Part shown: piece by piece, positions 60,149-64,000 of the stretch
Layout of the letters: each line of letters begins with the position of its first letter
How positions within the stretch are numbered: position 1 is the stretch's first letter
NCBI RefSeq assembly: GCF_013364155.1
Contig: NZ_CP054916.1
Span: forward strand, 5,081,001-5,145,000
DNA from: Streptomyces sp. NA02950
Lineage (GTDB): Bacteria > Actinomycetota > Actinomycetes > Streptomycetales > Streptomycetaceae
Reading direction: 5' to 3'
DNA: 64,000 bases
Made by a program: the position numbers and the translations under genes
The notes under the pieces: generated by a model
Database searches by the model: none
Seen by the model: only the letters and a program-made list of their open reading frames with translations
Told to the model about the DNA's origin: nothing

Positions 60149-61345
60149 CTACAGGCCGATCCACTGCGCGAACTCGGCAAGCTCACAGCTACGCGACCGG
60201 TCACGCGACCGCAGCGTCACCACGGCCTCCCGCACGGTGGGGTGATAGCGCGTCTGCTGAGGGGCAGTACGACGAGCCCGCTGAAGACAGCGCAGCGCCT
60301 CATCCGCGTCCTCCGTCCACACGTTGGCCCTGCCCAGGTCCAACCAGTGATGCCCGGCCCGGGACCGATCCCAGCCCTTGGGGAACCGAACGCCCTGCGC
60401 CAGATCGACAGCCTGTCCGTACTCGTCCAGATCGCAGGCGATCGCGACAGCGTGCACTCCCACGTTGGTCGGACCCCACCCGACGCCATAGGCCGCGGTC
60501 TCCCCGGTCCGCTGAGCGAGCGCGCGGGCCTCGGACACGCGAGCGTCCACTGCGTCGGCGTCCCCCATCCGTCCGGCGATCACCGCCGCCCGCAGCTGAA
60601 GCACGCCCGTCATCGCGACCAGACCCGTCGCGTTCCGGGAGTCCTGTCCGGCCATGTCCCGCAACGTGCCATCCACCACCCGCATCCCCAGGTCGTACCG
60701 GCTGGAAGACAGAGTGGTCTGGGCACGCAGATACCCGTACATGGCAGCCAGCCCCGGCTCATCGGCCCGGGGCGCCGCCCACGCCAGACGTTGCAGGGCG
60801 ACGGTGGCCAGGTCCACGTACCCGAAGGACCAAGCCAGTGTGAACACACACCGGAACGCCCAAGCCAGACACTCATGCCCCTGCCGCCGCTCCTCACCGC
60901 TGGTGGTGTGGATGGCCTGCACGCACTCGTCGATGAGCGCGGGGAGATCGACGGCCATCGGCAGATACTCGGCCTGCCGCCGCTGGGTCAGGACCTTTTC
61001 CATGTCGGCCCGGATCAGCGCGACGGGACGGGCCGGCACCTGCCAGTTGAGGGGGATGTCCCAGTTCTCCATGCTGACCCGGATGGGCTGTATCACCTCA
61101 TCCAGCCGCTCGCGTCGCAGTTCCTGGGTATAGGGCTGGCCGAGAAGGTCCGCGGTGGTGACGCTCAGCGCCCGTGCGCAGGCGGCGACCAGCGATGGCG
61201 AGGCGGGCTTCTGACCGCATTCGACCTTGGACAGCAGGGACTTCGAGACGTTGGCGCGCATCGCCAGACCCTGCTGGGTCAGAGCACGCTCACGACGAGT
61301 ACGGGCGATCCGTGCACCGGTATGTTCCTCATTGCTCTGCGGCAT
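60149..61345 (-). CDS. XRE-family regulator with helical-repeat C-terminus
   Basis: The 398-residue protein has an N-terminal HTH (GARIARTRRERALTQQGLAM, VSKSLLSKVECGQKPASP) and about 300 residues of TPR-like helices (CLAWAFRCVFTLAWSFGYVD, LQRLAWAAPRADEPGLAAMY, HWLDLGRANVWTEDADEALR). This architecture is common among Streptomyces regulators that sense small signals or partner proteins. I chose the ATG starting MPQSNEEHTG; the longer frame upstream is not credible. A GTTCTG-N11-CAGAAC dyad lies directly before it. Confidence 0.82.
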   Translation of the reverse strand: MPQSNEEHTGARIARTRRERALTQQGLAMRANVSKSLLSKVECGQKPASPSLVAACARALSVTTADLLGQPYTQELRRERLDEVIQPIRVSMENWDIPLNWQVPARPVALIRADMEKVLTQRRQAEYLPMAVDLPALIDECVQAIHTTSGEERRQGHECLAWAFRCVFTLAWSFGYVDLATVALQRLAWAAPRADEPGLAAMYGYLRAQTTLSSSRYDLGMRVVDGTLRDMAGQDSRNATGLVAMTGVLQLRAAVIAGRMGDADAVDARVSEARALAQRTGETAAYGVGWGPTNVGVHAVAIACDLDEYGQAVDLAQGVRFPKGWDRSRAGHHWLDLGRANVWTEDADEALRCLQRARRTAPQQTRYHPTVREAVVTLRSRDRSRSCELAEFAQWIGL

Positions 61346-61355
61346 GCTGAACTCC

Positions 61356-61378
61356 GTTCTGCCCTGGACACTCAGAAC
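61356..61378. promoter_or_regulatory. GTTCTG-N11-CAGAAC dyad upstream of the XRE gene
   Basis: The 6-bp arms are perfect and lie 11-33 bp upstream of the XRE start codon, where an autorepressor would block transcription or translation. Confidence 0.45.
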
Positions 61379-61628
61379 GGTACCCGTGGCCGACCTGGCA
61401 GTACGGCTGGACGACCCCATTTTGATGGGGCCGTCGCGCGGTCCTGCCGCCCACGAATCGTCCCCCCGTGGGGGTACGAGGCCCGCACGTAGCTCGCCCG
61501 GTCCACGCGGCGGGCCAGTCGTCCCGGGCCGCACCGGCGATGCCCTGAGCCCACCGTTCGGGTGATTGCTCCGGCGGCGGGTATCACCGGATATCCGGCC
61601 TGCCAAAACAACCCGACATACTGTGCGA
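61379..61628. other. Divergent intergenic region before the glycosyltransferase
   Basis: It contains CCCCAT-N4-ATGGGG (61425-61440) and the palindrome CCGGATATCCGG (61587-61598). The segment from 61605 on (AAACAACCCGACATACTGTG) is unusually A/T-rich and could hold a -10 for the rightward gene. No coding frame is convincing. Confidence 0.45.
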
Positions 61629-64000
61629 ATGACTGCACAAAAGACAATTCCCCCCTTGATTCACCAGACATGGAAAGACGCCGACCTCCCTCCGGCATGG
61701 CAGAAGTGGGCCGAGTCCTGGCGGCTGCACCACCCCGGCTGGGGCTATCGGTTGTGGACGGATGCGGACAACCGCGCCTTCCTCCAGGAGCACTATCCGT
61801 GGTTCCTGCCGGTCTACGACGGCTATCCCGAACCGATCATGCGGGCCGACGCGATCCGCTATTTCCTGCTCGACCATTTCGGCGGCCTCTACGTGGATCT
61901 GGATTTCGAGTGCCTGAAGCCGGTCTCCGACCTCCTTGACGGGCGCGAACTCGTCCTCGGCTGCGAACCCGAGGCGCACACCCGCTTGTTGCTGGCCCGG
62001 CAGCGCGGATTCACCCGCATCGTCGGCAACGCGTTCATCGCGTCACGGCCGGGTCACCCCTTCTGGGCGGCCCATGTGCACCGCCGACTGGTCGGCGCCC
62101 ACAAGCTGCCGGCCACGCTCGACACGACCGGCCCGTTCTTCCTCACCAGAGCGGTCGACAGTGCCCCGGAGCCGGACTCGATCACGGTGGTCGGCCCGGA
62201 GGTCCTGTACCCGGAGGTGAGCCCGCACGCGACAGAGCTGTTCGGCCCGCAGGAGGCCGACTACGAGCATGCCTACGCCGTGCACCACTGGTCGGGCAGC
62301 TGGGCCTGTGACACCGCGACCGCGCCGAGGGTCTCGGCGGGCAGACGGTTCCCGTTCTGGGCCAGTCAGGAGCGGCAGCCGGTCGCCGACGGCCTGCTCA
62401 ACCTGGAGGCACAGCGCCGCCGTTGGGCCTCGGGCGCGCCGGCGCCGACCGTGTCCTGCCTGATGGTGACCAAGGACCGCTCGGCGACGGCATGCCGCGC
62501 GATCAGGTGCTTCACCGCTCAGACCTACCCGAACCTGGAGCTGGTCGTGGTGGAGGACGGCACCGATGACGCGCTCGAGCGGCACATCCGTGACCTGGAC
62601 GACCCGCGGATCCACCATCACCGCCTCCCCCCGGAGCGACGGACCTTGGGGGAACTGCGCAACGAGGCGGTGGACCGGGCCACCGGGCCGTACGTGTGCC
62701 AGTGGGACGACGACGACCTGTACGACCCGGAGCGGGTGGAGACCCAGATGGCGGCGATCCTGGCGCTCGGTGCCGACGCGTGCTTCCTCGCCCGTGAGCG
62801 GCTGTGGTGGCCCGCCCGCCGCAAGCTGGCCATCTCCTGCGCGCGGGTCTGGGAAGGGTCGATGGTGTGCGCGAAGGGCCGGCTCCCGCGCTATCCGGCC
62901 GAGCGCCGTGGCGAGGACACCCCGGTGGCCGAGGAGCTGGTCCGAAGCTGCCGGGTCGTCTCGGTGGACGCGCCCGACCTGTACACCTACGTGTGCCACG
63001 GGAACAACACCTTCGACGCGTCGCATTTCGCGGAACACTTCGAGGTGGCGACCCAGGTGTGGGCCGAACCCGGAGCCTACGCCGAGCAGTTGCTCGCCAT
63101 GGCGGCCCGGCTGCCGCTCGAACCGGGGGACATCGCGCACGCCGACACCGCCGCCGCGGGCGCCGCGCGCAGCTACGAGCGGAAGCCGCAACCGGAACCC
63201 GAGCCCGCCCCGGCACCGGCGAGCGAGCGGCCCCCGGTGCTGGTGCTCACGCCCCTCAAGGACGCGGCCGCGTTCCTGCCCGGCTATCTGGACCGCCTGC
63301 GCACGCTGGACTACCCGCGCGAGGCGATCTCGCTGGGCCTGCTGGAGGGCGACAGCAGGGACTCGACCCCGGAACTGCTCCGGCAGGTCCTGCCCGGCAT
63401 CGAGGGGGAGTTCCGGCGGGTGACCCTCGTCCACCGTGACTTCGGCCTCCAGCTGGCCGGACCCCGCTGGGAGCAGGGCATCCAGCGCCGGCGCCGCTCG
63501 GTGCTGGCCAAGGTGCGCAACCATCTCCTCGCCCGGGCCCTGGCCGACGAGGAATGGGTGCTGTGGCTCGACGTCGATGTCACCGGCTATCCGGCGGACC
63601 TCGTCCAGCGCCTGCTCGGCGCCCGCAAGGACATCGTCGTCCCGCACTGCGCCACCGCACCCGGCGGGCCGACGTACGACCTCAACACCTTCGTCCTCAA
63701 GCCCGGAGCCGGCACGCTCAACTGGGCCCAGTGGCTGCGCGACGGCATCCTTCAGCCTCCCAGGGGATTCGGCCGGACGTACCTCGACGAATTGCGCGGC
63801 CGCGGACTCGTCCGCGTCGACTCGGTCGGCGGAACCGCGTTGCTGGTCCGTGCGGAGTTGCACCGCGACGGCCTCACCTTCCCGTCCTTCCCCTACCGGC
63901 AGTTCATCGAGACCGAGGGGCTGGCCGCGATGGCCCTGGACATGGGAACCGCATGCTGGGCTCTGCCCGATCTGGAGGTGGTGCATCCGCACCACGGCGC
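61629..64000 (+). CDS. Three-module glycosyltransferase (OCH1-like + GT2 + Anp1/GT62-like), 3' partial
   Basis: Reading from the ATG gives 790 residues without a stop to the window end. Module 1 (1-260): IPPLIHQTWKD, IMRADAIRYFLLDHFGGLYV and DLDFECLKP, the DXD sugar-transfer fold of OCH1-like (GT32) enzymes. Module 2 (270-470): PTVSCLMVTKDRSATACRAI, QTYPNLELVVVEDG and CQWDDDDLYDPERV, a GT2 domain. After an Ala/Pro/Glu linker, module 3 (535-790) has VLVLTPLKDAAAFLPGYLDR, WVLWLDVDVTGYPADLVQRL, KDIVVPHC, DSVGGTALLVRAELHRDG and IETEGLAAMALDMG, matching the Anp1/Mnn9 (GT62) mannosyltransferases of fungi. No membrane segment is visible. The ribosome-binding site is weak. Acceptor and sugars are unknown. 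Confidence 0.85.
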   Translation, partial: MTAQKTIPPLIHQTWKDADLPPAWQKWAESWRLHHPGWGYRLWTDADNRAFLQEHYPWFLPVYDGYPEPIMRADAIRYFLLDHFGGLYVDLDFECLKPVSDLLDGRELVLGCEPEAHTRLLLARQRGFTRIVGNAFIASRPGHPFWAAHVHRRLVGAHKLPATLDTTGPFFLTRAVDSAPEPDSITVVGPEVLYPEVSPHATELFGPQEADYEHAYAVHHWSGSWACDTATAPRVSAGRRFPFWASQERQPVADGLLNLEAQRRRWASGAPAPTVSCLMVTKDRSATACRAIRCFTAQTYPNLELVVVEDGTDDALERHIRDLDDPRIHHHRLPPERRTLGELRNEAVDRATGPYVCQWDDDDLYDPERVETQMAAILALGADACFLARERLWWPARRKLAISCARVWEGSMVCAKGRLPRYPAERRGEDTPVAEELVRSCRVVSVDAPDLYTYVCHGNNTFDASHFAEHFEVATQVWAEPGAYAEQLLAMAARLPLEPGDIAHADTAAAGAARSYERKPQPEPEPAPAPASERPPVLVLTPLKDAAAFLPGYLDRLRTLDYPREAISLGLLEGDSRDSTPELLRQVLPGIEGEFRRVTLVHRDFGLQLAGPRWEQGIQRRRRSVLAKVRNHLLARALADEEWVLWLDVDVTGYPADLVQRLLGARKDIVVPHCATAPGGPTYDLNTFVLKPGAGTLNWAQWLRDGILQPPRGFGRTYLDELRGRGLVRVDSVGGTALLVRAELHRDGLTFPSFPYRQFIETEGLAAMALDMGTACWALPDLEVVHPHHG

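Noticed and set aside
62043..63995. A 650-residue minus-strand frame
   Set aside because: It is antisense to the glycosyltransferase, whose three domains are readable on the plus strand.

Overview
The window is actinobacterial chromosome, almost certainly Streptomyces. The DNA is very GC-rich with GC-biased third codon positions, and start and stop codons overlap in many operons. It carries mycothiol synthesis genes (mshA, mshD), lsr2, clpC, an XRE/DUF397 pair, and an integrative element with an FtsK-type transfer protein. Gene names come from motifs and synteny read by eye; no database search was run.

Layout. 1-7 kb: end of an osmoprotectant-binding lipoprotein, a membrane coiled-coil protein, a stand-alone NuoD paralogue preceded by an NDUFAF7/MidA-type methyltransferase, and a NarL-type two-component system. 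6.7-13.1 kb: an ArsR regulator divergent from a quinone oxidoreductase, then an accessory block (methyltransferase, unknown protein, two XRE regulators, anti-sigma-like ATPase, DUF397 protein) that ends in a broken copy of the 3' end of a related oxidoreductase gene. 13.4-15.2 kb: two pseudogenes fused by a deletion (ArsR/DUF5937 regulator and threonine aldolase). 15.3-21.2 kb: a cofactor operon, DUF2520-panC-nadB-nadC-coaX, with a strong terminator. 21.6-28 kb: two unknown proteins, a BlaI-type regulator, an ArgA-like N-acetyltransferase, lsr2 and clpC. 28-31 kb: a NACHT NTPase (bacterial NLR-like) and a small GntR protein. 31-39 kb: secreted 5'-nucleotidase, mshD, and a ppk-CHAD-Nudix polyphosphate group. 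39-47 kb: methyltransferase, mshA, a YbjN protein, an operon of small membrane protein, ECF sigma factor and M48 protease, an MFS exporter and gpm.

47.26-58.33 kb is an 11.07 kb integrative and conjugative element of the actinomycete type (AICE). It is flanked by an 18-bp direct repeat that is the 3' end of the protein-coding gene gpm, so gpm stays intact. It has integrase, excisionase, a Prim-Pol plus AAA+ ATPase replication pair, an FtsK/SpoIIIE-type transfer protein with a C-terminal winged helix, spread-type small proteins, and a GntR/UTRA regulator with an acetyltransferase. A dense cluster of the octamer TGCGTCAT in both orientations lies between xis and rep, with further copies in front of the regulator gene.

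58.4-64 kb: a minus-strand cassette of an XRE regulator and five small unknown proteins (two of them cysteine-rich). Divergent from it is a large protein, cut by the window end, that joins three glycosyltransferase modules: OCH1-like, GT2 and an Anp1/Mnn9-like (GT62) domain otherwise known from fungal mannan synthesis. This protein, the AICE in gpm with its octamer array, and the small-gene cassette are the most unusual contents.
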